A stretch of 64,000 nt of DNA from Enterobacter cloacae (GTDB lineage Bacteria > Pseudomonadota > Gammaproteobacteria > Enterobacterales > Enterobacteriaceae). The number at the start of each line of letters is the position of its first letter. The first letter of the stretch is position 1. The DNA is taken from positions 248,001 through 312,000 of the forward strand of contig NZ_JAALCJ010000004.1 in the NCBI RefSeq assembly GCF_011078175.1. The letters run 5' to 3'. Positions 1 through 7,098 of the stretch are shown here, piece by piece. A program made the translations under genes and the position numbers. The notes under the pieces are model-generated. The model searched no databases. It saw nothing but the letters and a program-made list of their open reading frames with translations, and was not told the origin of the DNA.

Positions 1-2008
1 CTTCTGCGGCATCTTTCACAGCTTCTATGTGCCTGGCGGTAGCATCAGCTACGTCCATCACGTTATTGCGTTTGTCGAAAGAATCGTGCATCAGGCTGAC
101 TTCAACACCTTCGTGACCACGGGCAACCTTGTGGGCAGTGGTGTCCAGCTTGGACGCACCCAGGGTGCTGATATCAGGGGAAGCCAGTTGAGCATCAGCC
201 GCATCTTTCGCGGCTGCGATCTGTTTGGCGTTGGCATCAGCCACGTCCAGAACGTTGTTACGCTTGTCGAAGGAATCGTGCATCAGGCTGACTTCAACGC
301 CTTCATGGCCACGGGCAACCTTGTGGGCAGTGGTGTTCAGCTTGGACGCACCCAGGGTGCTCACATCCGGGTTAGCCAGTTGAGCATCAGCCGCATCTTT
401 CGCGGCTGCGATCTGTTTGGCGTTGGCATCAGCCACGTCCAGAACGTTGTTACGCTTGTCGAAAGAGTCATGCGTCAGGTCAACTACAACACCTTCATGG
501 CCACGGGCAACCTTGTGGGCAGTGGTGTCCAGCTTGGACGCACCCAGGGTGCTCACGGCCGGGTTAGCCAGTTGAGCATCAGCCGCATCTTTCGCGGCTG
601 CGATCTGTTTGGCGTTGGCATCAGCCACGTCCAGAACGTTGTTACGCTTGTCGAAGGAATCGTGCATCAGGCTGACTTCAACGCCTTCGTGACCACGAGC
701 AACCTTGTGGGCAGTGGTGTTCAGCTTGGACGCACCCAGGGTGCTCACATCCGGGTGAGCCAGTTGAGCATCAGCCGCTTTCTTCGCTGCTGCGAAAGTT
801 TTACGCGTCTGATATTTTGCTTCACTGTCTGCATCCAGCGTGGACGCTTTAGCGGTATCCAGAGCAGAAATCATTTGTTCTGCTTTTTCCTGCTGCTGGG
901 CGGCCAGGGCAACGCCTTTAGCGGCTGCTGCGCGGTCAACTTGTGCAGACTGGATCTCGTTAACCACGTTGGTTTTGTGGTCGGCTTTGTCTGTCAGCAG
1001 ATTCTGGCGGTCTGCCTGGTAATCTGCGGCGTAGACAGCGCCACGCTGAGCATTGCGGTCTGCTGCTGCCAGAGCATTGGCAGCTTTACGAGTCTGATAT
1101 TTTGCTTCACTTTCTGCATCCAGCGCGGACGCTTTAGCGGTATCCAGGGCAGAAATCATTTGTTCTGCTTTTTCCTGCTGCTGAGCGGCCAGGGCAACGC
1201 CTTTAGCGGCTGCTGCGCGGTCAACCTGCGCAGACTGGATCTCGTTTACCACGTTGGTTTTGTGGTCGGCTTTGTCAGTCAGCAGATTCTGGCGGTCTGC
1301 CTGGTAATCTGCGGCGTAGACAGCGCCACGCTGAGCATTGCGGTCTGCTGCTGCCTGAGCATTGGCAGCTTTCCGAGTCTGATATTTTGCTTCGCTTTCT
1401 GCATCCAGCGCGGACGCTTTAGCCGTGTCCAGGGCAGAAATCATTTGTTCTGCTTTTTCCTGCTGCTGGGCGGCCAGGGCAACGCCTTTTTTAGCATCTT
1501 TAATTGCCTGCAAATCAATCGCTGCCTGACGTTCAACAGCGGTCGGCTCTTGAATCATCAGGGGAGTAGCTTTCACATCAGCTTTGCTCTGATTGGCTTT
1601 AGCCAGTGCATCGCGATCTGATTGCAGGATATCTGCTGTCGCCTGCACATCAGGAGAGTAACCATTTGGGAGCATATTCGGTTGAACTGATGTTCCGCCA
1701 GGGGTTTTACTTGCATCAGAAGGAACAGGAGCAGGGAAATAGAACAAAGTCTCAATCACCTGGCTTTTTGATGGCTCAGTGTAAAAACCCTGATCCCGAA
1801 CATAAGCCTGACCATCCGCATCCAGTTCTTGCCACTTCTGATGCAATTCAGCGAATTTACCAATTTTATCAACATCATTTGCTTTTACATAGAGATCAAA
1901 AACCATGTTAAAGGTGTTCATCCTGTTTTGATCATATGCAAAAGCTGGTGATGCAGCCGAAGTCGCCATAGTAGCCAGTACGATGGCAGCGATTTTATTC
2001 AGTTTCAT
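1..2008 (-). CDS. Exported repeat-rich coiled-coil protein, adhesin-like (partial, runs off left edge)
   Basis: The minus-strand frame is open from ATG at 2008 to the window edge (669 codons visible; C-terminus outside). Residues 1-24 form a clear Sec signal peptide (MKLNKIAAIVLATMATSAAS then PAFA|YDQ). A unique N-terminal domain of about 140 residues follows. Then come about 2.4 copies of an Ala/Gln/Asp-rich 95-residue repeat containing ALDTAKASALDAESEAKYQT, and then at least 3.5 copies of a 64-residue repeat containing ASKLNTTAHKVARGHEGVEV and DSFDKRNNVLDVADANAKQ. The composition suggests long helical coiled coil. An exported repeat stalk fits a surface adhesin, possibly a trimeric autotransporter, but the anchor that would prove this is not in the window. 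The only Shine-Dalgarno is a weak GAGA. The RHH gene lies directly upstream. Confidence 0.75.
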   Translation of the reverse strand, partial: MKLNKIAAIVLATMATSAASPAFAYDQNRMNTFNMVFDLYVKANDVDKIGKFAELHQKWQELDADGQAYVRDQGFYTEPSKSQVIETLFYFPAPVPSDASKTPGGTSVQPNMLPNGYSPDVQATADILQSDRDALAKANQSKADVKATPLMIQEPTAVERQAAIDLQAIKDAKKGVALAAQQQEKAEQMISALDTAKASALDAESEAKYQTRKAANAQAAADRNAQRGAVYAADYQADRQNLLTDKADHKTNVVNEIQSAQVDRAAAAKGVALAAQQQEKAEQMISALDTAKASALDAESEAKYQTRKAANALAAADRNAQRGAVYAADYQADRQNLLTDKADHKTNVVNEIQSAQVDRAAAAKGVALAAQQQEKAEQMISALDTAKASTLDADSEAKYQTRKTFAAAKKAADAQLAHPDVSTLGASKLNTTAHKVARGHEGVEVSLMHDSFDKRNNVLDVADANAKQIAAAKDAADAQLANPAVSTLGASKLDTTAHKVARGHEGVVVDLTHDSFDKRNNVLDVADANAKQIAAAKDAADAQLANPDVSTLGASKLNTTAHKVARGHEGVEVSLMHDSFDKRNNVLDVADANAKQIAAAKDAADAQLASPDISTLGASKLDTTAHKVARGHEGVEVSLMHDSFDKRNNVMDVADATARHIEAVKDAAE
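59..778 (-). repeat. Tandem 192-bp coding repeat (64 aa) in the exported protein
   Basis: The same DNA landmark (AACGTTGTTACGCTTGTC and its diverged first form) recurs at about 59, 251, 443 and 635, an exact 192-bp period, so the repeats stay in frame. Copies differ by a few substitutions, for example DISTL, DVSTL and AVSTL variants. These are protein repeats, not a CRISPR array or iterons. Confidence 0.9.
790..1490 (-). repeat. Tandem 285-bp coding repeat (95 aa) in the exported protein
   Basis: Landmarks such as AACGCCTTTAGCGG (911 and 1196) and ATTCTGGCGG (1001 and 1286) recur at exactly 285 bp. About 2.4 near-identical copies are present. The unit carries ALAAQQQEKAEQMISALD and later AADYQADRQNLLTDKADHK. 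Near identity at DNA level implies recent duplication or gene conversion. Confidence 0.85.
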
Positions 2009-2033
2009 TTTCTAGTCTCGTTGGTCGCGTTTA

Positions 2034-2070
2034 GTCGGTAAGTCGGTTTTGTCGGTTACTGTTTGTCGGT
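2034..2070. promoter_or_regulatory. Four GTCGGT boxes upstream of the exported repeat protein
   Basis: GTCGGT occurs at 2034-2039, 2042-2047, 2051-2056 and 2065-2070, two of them within the longer unit TTGTCGGTTACTG. They fill the gap between the RHH gene stop (2077) and the start codon at 2008. Short repeated boxes of this kind are typical operators for RHH proteins, so binding by the adjacent RHH protein is a reasonable inference. They would lie in the promoter or 5' leader of the repeat protein. Confidence 0.55.
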
Positions 2071-2076
2071 TACTGG

Positions 2077-2265
2077 CTATAAGCCTTTTTTCTGCATCCA
2101 TAGGCTCAGTGCTTCTGCCAGGATGTCCTGCTGTTTCATCCCGATCTGGGCGGAAACAACCTTCAGTTTTACTTTCAATGACTGGGGCAATTTCCCGGTA
2201 AAAACAACCAGATCGCTGGATGCGTTTACCGATACTGCCACCCCTGCCGCGTTTGCTTGTCTCAT
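2077..2265 (-). CDS. Small ribbon-helix-helix DNA-binding protein
   Basis: A 62-residue protein starting at ATG 2265, preceded by GAGAG on the minus strand at suitable distance. The frame extends further upstream, but the upstream part (Cys/Ser-rich) lacks a better ribosome site. The C-terminal 45 residues look like an RHH fold: a short strand (LVVFTGKLP), a helix (QSLKVKLKVVSAQIG), a turn (MKQQ) and a second helix (DILAEALSLWMQKKGL), similar in layout to ParG/Arc-type proteins. No ParA-type ATPase is adjacent. The gene ends 68 bp before the exported repeat protein and reads in the same direction, so it may autoregulate and control that gene through the GTCGGT boxes. The fold is inferred from the pattern. 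Confidence 0.6.
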   Translation of the reverse strand: MRQANAAGVAVSVNASSDLVVFTGKLPQSLKVKLKVVSAQIGMKQQDILAEALSLWMQKKGL

Positions 2266-2655
2266 TTCAAAACTCTCATTCGCTTGGGTGGCTCTCGTTC
2301 CACATTTGGAACAGTGTAAGGACGAGGCGGATATTACTGGTAAGATAGTAACGCTAGCAAGCCCTTTTTTTGATGTATTTTCGCGGTCCGAATCAAACAC
2401 GTGCTAAGTCATTATATCGACTCGTATTTAGCTTAAGAAAATTTACAAAACCGCTTCATCCCCAGAAATACAGGCTCTTATGGATATGGACAGCATTTAT
2501 TGCAACATGGATAATTCTGCTACATAGAGCCGACCTTCATTCGAAATGTGATAAGCATCACTTTGTTGCAATTCATTTACATGTTCCACTAAGGAAATTA
2601 ACTTTTATCTTTTTTGCTGCATTTCAGAAAGCCGCATTTTTCGGGTGTCGAGGGG
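2266..2655. other. AT-rich spacer upstream of the RHH gene
   Basis: No convincing gene. A 99-codon plus-strand frame (2370-2669) has no ribosome site and an odd composition. The only notable element is the CRP-like palindrome at 2544-2564. Promoters for the RHH gene probably lie here. Confidence 0.5.
2544..2564. promoter_or_regulatory. CRP-like palindrome
   Basis: The sequence AAATGTGATAAGCATCACTT matches the CRP consensus (TGTGA-N6-TCACA) in nine of ten core positions plus the AAA/TTT flanks. It lies about 280 bp upstream of the RHH gene on the minus strand. A chance match in AT-rich DNA cannot be excluded. Confidence 0.4.
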
Positions 2656-3524
2656 TTAATCATCGATAACCATGGAGAGGGGTAAGACGATGACTTTCTC
2701 TGAGCCGGAGTCAAAGCGCATCGGACGGTTGTCGTTATTGGTAGCGGAAGGGAGTCGTTTAAGCTGACTGCGCAGATCGTTGGAAAATGGATAATTTTAT
2801 AGCGATTTCATGAGGTTAGTGTTACATGGGGCAAAGGCGATAATCGCCCGATTGGCGTCGATGGCGACCCCATGCGTTCGCAGGGCGGCCTGAGCTTTGG
2901 GACGGTCCACCAGATCGTTATCGGATTTTCCCAGCACCATCAGGCAGGCTGACAGACGGTATATGTCCGCATCTGGCAGTTGATAAGGCTCGACATCAGC
3001 ACCGATGGCACCGTGGATAAATCTTCTTTTTCGACCTGCGAAATATGTTCATCCCGCTCAGAGGACTTGAGCGTATCAAGCGCGGCGGCTTATGCAGGGA
3101 GATTGTCGCGAGTCAGGCACCAGTCATCAGCGTCGCGCACTGGTCGGCCATACGCTGGGAATGGAAGAAGGCCGCACCTGCCTTTTTTAAGACGCCGAAA
3201 ATGTCCATGAGCATTTTTGCCATGGATAACGCTCGGGTCACCAGACGAGTCGAAAGACCTTCCCACGATTTAACGCGGTGAAAGTCTTCCTCCAGTTCAG
3301 CCCAGTTATCGACCTTGCGCAGATAGGGAGGAAGCATTTCAAGCCGGATCAGGCTTTAGCATCCACCTGCTTCGAAAGCAAGTTGCTGAACCCGGCTTCG
3401 CCATGGCGAAACGATTGTGGATAGTGGCGTAAGTGGTGGCCGCACATAAAGGGCACACATCAATGATGATATCCGTGTAACAGAGGATATTTTCGAGACG
3501 GCCAACAACGGTCGTAACGCTCAT
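2656..3524 (-). pseudogene. Decayed primase/helicase-like gene (DUF927-type C-terminus)
   Basis: No single frame is open, but consecutive minus-strand frames join into one plausible protein tail. One piece contains YLRKVDNWAELEEDFHRVKS, then GAAFFHSQRMADQCATLMTG (3113-3337). A second frame carries ALDTLKSSERDEHISQVEKE, a third IYRLSACLMVLGKSDNDLVD and GVAIDANRAIIAFAP. The last reads LKRLPSATNNDNRPMRFDSG and ends VLPLSMVIDD at 2656. The pattern RxADQ..TL..GA and the LPxA...RF.SG..K..VLPL ending recall the C-terminal part of phage/plasmid superfamily-II helicase-primase derivatives (COG5519/DUF927). At least three frameshifts and stops separate the pieces. The family assignment is tentative; that this is a broken gene is firmer. 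Confidence 0.45.
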
Positions 3525-3680
3525 TTCATAAGGTGCTGGCGACAGATGTAGGGTGTCAGGCCGATGTCGGTGAGCTTGCAGGAGCTTTATATAATGAGCT
3601 GAACGCCGAGCGCGAGGGTCATCGTCAAATCATTTACCACCCCCGACGTTTACGGTTGGGGGGCGGAAAGATACAAAACC

Positions 3681-4154
3681 TTAATCTTCCTGGTTGCTGG
3701 CTTCGTTACGCTGGCGATTAATGCGACGCGCCTCATTGCGACGTTCGCGGCGCTGGCGTTCTTCTTCGCGTAGTCTTTCGGCCTCCTGTGCTTTAATTCG
3801 TTCTCTCTCACGTGGAGGGAGGTCCTCAAACGCCTTCTCTTCGGATTTTTTGGCTTCTTCAATTTCAAGCAAGGCCTGAAACATTAGATCAACGATACCT
3901 ATAGACTTGGGCACACGTTTTTCCCACCGTTCCGGCGTCGTGCGGCTAATCCCGGCGTTACGGCAAAGCTGGGTAATGTTCGTACCCGCTGCTTTAGCGC
4001 GCTGCTTGATAGTTTCCACGCGACGGTAAAACTCCGCTTCAAAGCTGTCATCGCTTTTCGATGTATCCATGGGTTTACCCTCATTCAATTTTCTCACTAT
4101 TTCTTTTACCATATTTGCATAATATCTCATAGTCCATTGCAGAAATCCTTTCAT
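3681..4154 (-). CDS. Helix-turn-helix DNA-binding protein with charged C-terminal tail
   Basis: A 157-residue protein. The start is ATG 4154, supported by GAGGTG seven bases upstream. Residues about 58-80 form a helix-turn-helix (NITQLCRNAGISRTTPERWE), the layout of phage/plasmid repressors and replication regulators. The C-terminal 50 residues are almost entirely Glu/Arg/Gln (EAERLREEERQRRERRNEAR), a predicted single helix or coiled coil that is strongly charged. I do not recognise the family. It reads toward the decayed helicase and RHH genes. A palindrome abutting its ribosome site suggests autoregulation. Confidence 0.65.
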   Translation of the reverse strand: MKGFLQWTMRYYANMVKEIVRKLNEGKPMDTSKSDDSFEAEFYRRVETIKQRAKAAGTNITQLCRNAGISRTTPERWEKRVPKSIGIVDLMFQALLEIEEAKKSEEKAFEDLPPRERERIKAQEAERLREEERQRRERRNEARRINRQRNEASNQED

Positions 4155-4164
4155 TAAAGCACCT

Positions 4165-4182
4165 CAAAAATGCATATTTTTG
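4165..4182. promoter_or_regulatory. Palindromic operator candidate upstream of the HTH gene
   Basis: CAAAAAT-GCAT-ATTTTTG is a perfect inverted repeat with seven-base arms and a four-base spacer. It ends at the ribosome site of the HTH gene, so bound protein would block its expression. Confidence 0.5.
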
Positions 4183-4364
4183 CAGTGTTCCAATTGCATT
4201 CCAGAAGACCTTTATGGGAAAAAATTTAGCTGCATAATTCGTTCGCATGCTAACGAGAATATATTATGAGTTAGGAGATGCCTGGAGTAGTAGTTCTGCT
4301 AAATGACCAATACCATAGTTTATATGACGACGAGTGATTCGCACCTGGACCTTATCGCTAAAAT

Positions 4365-4679
4365 TCACCGCTTCGCTACCGGCACAAATAGCTGTACCTG
4401 ACAGGGATCCGTAAAAAGACCCAAGCGATAAAGGGTGGCACCGCTAGCTATGCTAGTAACACTCCAGCCAATCGAGTTTGAAAGCGCGTAATTCTTAGCC
4501 GTGAGGTGATTCGCTAAATCTAAACCAACAAAGAGGACTGGACCGAATGTGAAAAAGTACATGCTAAAATGACCATCATCACGAGGGATGCTTAAGACAA
4601 CATTCTCCTCTGCGTAATCATATCCTGGCGCATCCCGAAGCCTCTCGCCTGCTCTCCAACATCCGCGTAGAGCAATCAA
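4365..4679 (-). CDS. Hypothetical protein, low support
   Basis: A 104-residue frame opening at TTG 4679 with no clear ribosome site. It contains a hydrophobic stretch (MYFFTFGPVLFVGLDLANH) and a second one near residue 75, so it could be a small membrane protein or the tail of a longer broken gene. I do not recognise it, and coding status is uncertain. Confidence 0.28.
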   Translation of the reverse strand: MIALRGCWRAGERLRDAPGYDYAEENVVLSIPRDDGHFSMYFFTFGPVLFVGLDLANHLTAKNYALSNSIGWSVTSIASGATLYRLGLFTDPCQVQLFVPVAKR

Positions 4680-4707
4680 TTTTCAGCAAGATGGTCGCAC
4701 CGAAGAA

Positions 4708-5134
4708 ATGCGTTCTCGATCAGGAAAAGCGAGAGATGCATTAAGCATGGTTAAAAGGCAGCCAGTCGTACTGACACGGGACTTCTTGTACTTGCTCAAT
4801 TTGAAATCAACCGAGGACGCTAACAAGGATACTTTTGACCGCAGCGTCGATATCGGTCAGGATCAATACGAACGAATGAGACGAATCGCCAACCTCGAAG
4901 CCCTGTACTATTCCTGTAACAGTCGGCGAACAGGATTAAGCAAACAAAAAATCAAATAAGTCCCAGGCTCAACCTGAGCCAGAAAAGGCTGATCCACCCC
5001 TGGCTGCATCCGCTATCGCAAAAGCCTTGCTGGACGCCCGACAAGACAACACGCCGCCAGTGGATGACGCCAAGTACCAGAAGTTTCTGGAAAGCGGCAG
5101 CAGCGCTGTCAGCAATCCCTCTGTTATTAATTAA
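4708..5134 (+). pseudogene. Frameshifted hypothetical gene
   Basis: The first frame runs from ATG 4708 (or ATG 4747) to TAA 4957-4959 and reads RQPVVLTRDFLYLLNLKSTE and DIGQDQYERMRRIANLEALY. At the A6 run 4946-4951 a one-base shift joins it to a second frame that continues QAQPEPEKADPPLAASAIAK, LLDARQDNTPPVDDAKYQKF and stops at 5132-5134. Both halves have sensible composition and the second has no start of its own. The likeliest history is one gene of about 142 codons broken by an indel in the A run. Programmed slippage is possible but less likely. No family recognised. Confidence 0.45.
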
Positions 5135-5145
5135 GAAACAATAAA

Positions 5146-5424
5146 ATAACAAAATATGAACTGGCCGCTACGCTTGCGCAGGAGCATTAACTTTGCAAAG
5201 CTCAGGTGAACAATTTGCTGGATGCCTATGTGGCGATGCTGAAAGCAGATCTGATTGCTCCGAGGCTGACAGTGGTAAATGGCACTGGCCGTCTTAAAAT
5301 GGCTGAGCGCGTGCCAGTCCTGGGCCTTAACCCTTCCACAGACGAAGCGATCCCTATCTATTTCTCTAAATTGGTAAAACTGCTGGTAACATCAGATTTA
5401 AAAAAGCCGTTAACGCCCAGGTGA
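5146..5424 (+). pseudogene. Decayed HU/IHF-family DNA-binding protein
   Basis: The frame reads KYELAATLAQEH, then an in-frame TAA (5188-5190), then KAQVNNLLDAYVAMLKADLI, LTVVNGTGRLKMAERVPVLG and IPIYFSKLVKLLVTSDLKK. This follows the HU pattern: N-terminal helices, G-T/G-R-L strands, a shortened arm and a closing A(I)PIxFSKxVKxLV helix. Three lesions are visible: the codon expected to be ATG reads ATA (5146-5148), the nonsense codon above, and an apparent single-A loss in the A6 run at 5400-5405 that diverts the tail to PLTPR. A downstream GTG at 5206 could still start a 72-residue fragment, but it would lack the dimerising helix. Confidence 0.6.
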
Positions 5425-5564
5425 ATTCTTTCTATAATTCAAGTCTCTCTGGGCACTTTTTGTTTATATGGGATTTGTCTCACGATCTTTTTTGATAACC
5501 TTCAAATGAGGAATATGATAGCTGACATACATTCCGTGCGCCTTTTTGCATCCCAGGAATTTTT

Positions 5565-5666
5565 ATAGAAACTATACTCGCAGCGCTTCTGACCGGCTGC
5601 TTCACTGAGGCAAGCCACATTCATGATATCTGCTATCTGGCAGAGAAATTCATCGGGCAACGATGA
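5565..5666 (+). pseudogene. Lipoprotein-like short frame with ATA in place of a start codon
   Basis: AGGA sits seven bases before ATA 5565, followed by a 33-residue frame with a lipobox-like end of a signal sequence (ILAALLTGC) and a short tail to TGA 5664-5666. Changing ATA to ATG would give a normal small lipoprotein gene resembling VirB7-type or lysis lipoproteins in size. As written it probably is not translated. Confidence 0.35.
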
Positions 5667-5774
5667 GTGCCGCTGCTGATAAACAGGCTATCGAAAATCA
5701 GCGGGTTTTATTTGATAAGTCATCCAGTGACACATCGCGCCACTCGCACAAACGCCATTAATCAGGAACCGACA

Positions 5775-6176
5775 ATGAACAAAACTACATTGGGTAGAGT
5801 TATTTTAGCCCTCAGCGTGACTGCTGCATCTATGTCTCCGGCGTTCGCCATCAGCGAAAAATATCGCCACCAGCTTGAGCAAAGCGGCAAAACCCAGATG
5901 GATGAGCTGGCAGAGCCGGTTCATCCGAACACACCGAATATGAGCAAAGGCCTTACAACCTATTCCGATAAAATGCTGGAAGTTCAGGCGGACAGCTCCT
6001 GCCAGGTAAAGAAAGTCAATGGCTTCGCACCGAAACACATAAAGCACGTTAAGAAGAATATGGACGAAGTACAGACTCAAATGGGCGCGACGCTCTCTGT
6101 TCTGTATACCGGCACAGGCTGTGATATCACCTGGACAAATGAGCAGGGTCAGTCTGGCATTCTGAAAGCTCAGTAA
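5775..6176 (+). CDS. Exported hypothetical protein with two cysteines
   Basis: A 133-residue protein from ATG 5775, with AGGA nine bases upstream. The longer in-frame start at 5667 lacks a ribosome site and would bury the signal peptide. Residues 1-25 form a Sec signal peptide (MNKTTLGRVILALSVTAASM then SPAFA|IS). The mature domain is small and hydrophilic, with two cysteines (SSCQVKK and GTGCDITW) that could form a disulfide in the periplasm. It is followed by a good terminator. It is one of the few intact genes in this part of the island. I do not recognise the family. Confidence 0.65.
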   Translation: MNKTTLGRVILALSVTAASMSPAFAISEKYRHQLEQSGKTQMDELAEPVHPNTPNMSKGLTTYSDKMLEVQADSSCQVKKVNGFAPKHIKHVKKNMDEVQTQMGATLSVLYTGTGCDITWTNEQGQSGILKAQ

Positions 6177-6187
6177 CCGCCCTCAGG

Positions 6188-6207
6188 CCCCTATCAAGGG
6201 GTTTTTT
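6188..6207 (+). terminator. Rho-independent terminator
   Basis: CCCCT-ATCA-AGGGG followed by TTTTTT, 11 bases after the stop of the exported protein. Confidence 0.75.
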
Positions 6208-6219
6208 ACTAAAAAGAAC

Positions 6220-6318
6220 ATGAAACATAACGATGCTGCATTATTCACAGCAACGCTGGCAGGCCTTTACGCTTTGCCAGGTGGCAAGACTTATACTGCC
6301 GATTTTGAAGAAGAATAA
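6220..6318 (+). pseudogene. Short frame, probable gene remnant
   Basis: ATG 6220 opens a 32-residue frame (MKHNDAALFTATLAGLYALP ... TADFEEE) that ends at TAA 6316-6318. The same frame then continues sensibly past the stop as KHDWIDRFVKLIHVDLTGLI. This looks like the N-terminal part of a gene cut by a nonsense mutation. Function unknown. Confidence 0.3.
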
Positions 6319-6487
6319 AAGCATGACTGGATTGATCGGTTTGTAAAACTGATTCACGTGGACCTGACTGGTTTAATTTTTCCTGGCTCGATTATCCCAA
6401 GCATCACGATCAGAAGGCCCGTAACCGGGGAATACAAGATAAAGAAGACGTCCTGCGTCTTAAATACCATTATCCGACAAATAAACC

Positions 6488-6688
6488 ATGAAACTGAAAA
6501 TATCGGCGCTGCTGGCGCTGACAACAACAACCGGAGCGCATGCTGACCGAATAATTCGCGTTGAAAACGCGTGTCCGAAATTGTTTTCTCTGAAAACTGC
6601 ATCTGAATGCACTGGCGAAACGCGGGAAAAATTCGGTCACGGGTTTGTGCTGACGCATAACCTGTCTGTCATCTTGCAAGGCGGCTAA
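6488..6688 (+). pseudogene. Truncated exported-protein gene and its downstream debris
   Basis: ATG 6488 opens a 66-residue frame with a short signal peptide (MKLKISALLALTTTTGAHAD). The mature part has two cysteines and stops at TAA 6686-6688. The frame goes on after the stop (YEAGALMTDKMSNSTRLW), and another open stretch (6789-6956, DFVSSYITADVVAAPLYGPA) follows in a different frame. Together these look like the remains of one longer periplasmic-protein gene. There is no clear ribosome site before 6488. Confidence 0.35.
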
Positions 6689-6948
6689 TACGAGGCTGGT
6701 GCGCTGATGACCGATAAAATGAGCAATTCAACGAGGCTCTGGTCCATGACAGCACGCTGGGCAGTAACAGTCCCTGAGCGATCGCTAAGATTTTGTTTCA
6801 TCTTACATTACTGCTGATGTAGTCGCAGCGCCGCTGTACGGCCCGGCTTACATAATAAAGAAGATATTGTTGTTTAGCATGACCCACCATCATGCTAAAG
6901 CTGAACGGTTAAAAGTTGAATTTATTAACTCCCTGAGGTGGTCGGATA

Positions 6949-6965
6949 TGTTTTAAAGATGTTTT
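6949..6965 (+). promoter_or_regulatory. PhoP-box-like direct repeat upstream of the Bor lipoprotein gene
   Basis: TGTTTT-AAAGA-TGTTTT has the PhoP box layout ((T/G)GTTTA-N5-(T/G)GTTTA) with one mismatch per half. It lies 134 bp before the start of the Bor/Iss-type gene. Lambda bor is reported to be PhoP-regulated, and phoPQ is in this same window. Inference only. Confidence 0.4.
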
Positions 6966-7041
6966 CGAACGGTTGTGGCATCGCTTTTTATATAAATAAA
7001 GTATAAACGACACACATAAAAAAGGATGCACCTATATGTTC

Positions 7042-7080
7042 CTCATTAGGAAAGGAGGAAGATACCGTTCCTCCAATGAG
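7042..7080 (+). promoter_or_regulatory. Stem-loop in the leader of the Bor-type gene
   Basis: CTCATT (7042-7047) pairs with AATGAG (7075-7080), and GGAGGAA (7054-7060) pairs with TTCCTCC (7068-7074). The seven-base loop is 7061-7067 and a six-base bulge lies on the 5' side. It ends 18 bases before the start codon at 7099. It could stabilise the mRNA or tune translation; no known family was recognised. Confidence 0.5.
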
Positions 7081-7098
7081 CTATCTACCAGGGACTTT

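Noticed and set aside
59..778. Regular repeats that could be taken for a CRISPR array or iterons
   Set aside because: The period is 192 bp, there are no short spacers, and the repeats are in frame within a long coding sequence.
29..1621. 530-codon plus-strand open frame across the left edge
   Set aside because: It is the antisense of the repeat protein; its product is a repetitive Cys/Gly/Val-rich sequence without a start signal, and the minus frame has a signal peptide and runs off the edge.
2370..2669. 99-codon plus-strand frame
   Set aside because: No ribosome site, no recognisable domain, and it overlaps the end of the broken minus-strand gene.
3533..3721. 62-codon plus-strand frame
   Set aside because: Short, no family signal, overlaps the HTH gene end in antisense.
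7036..7098. Upstream extension of the Bor-type gene (MFLIRKGG...)
   Set aside because: It runs through a strong hairpin and would place 21 residues before the lipoprotein signal; ATG 7099 has its own ribosome site.
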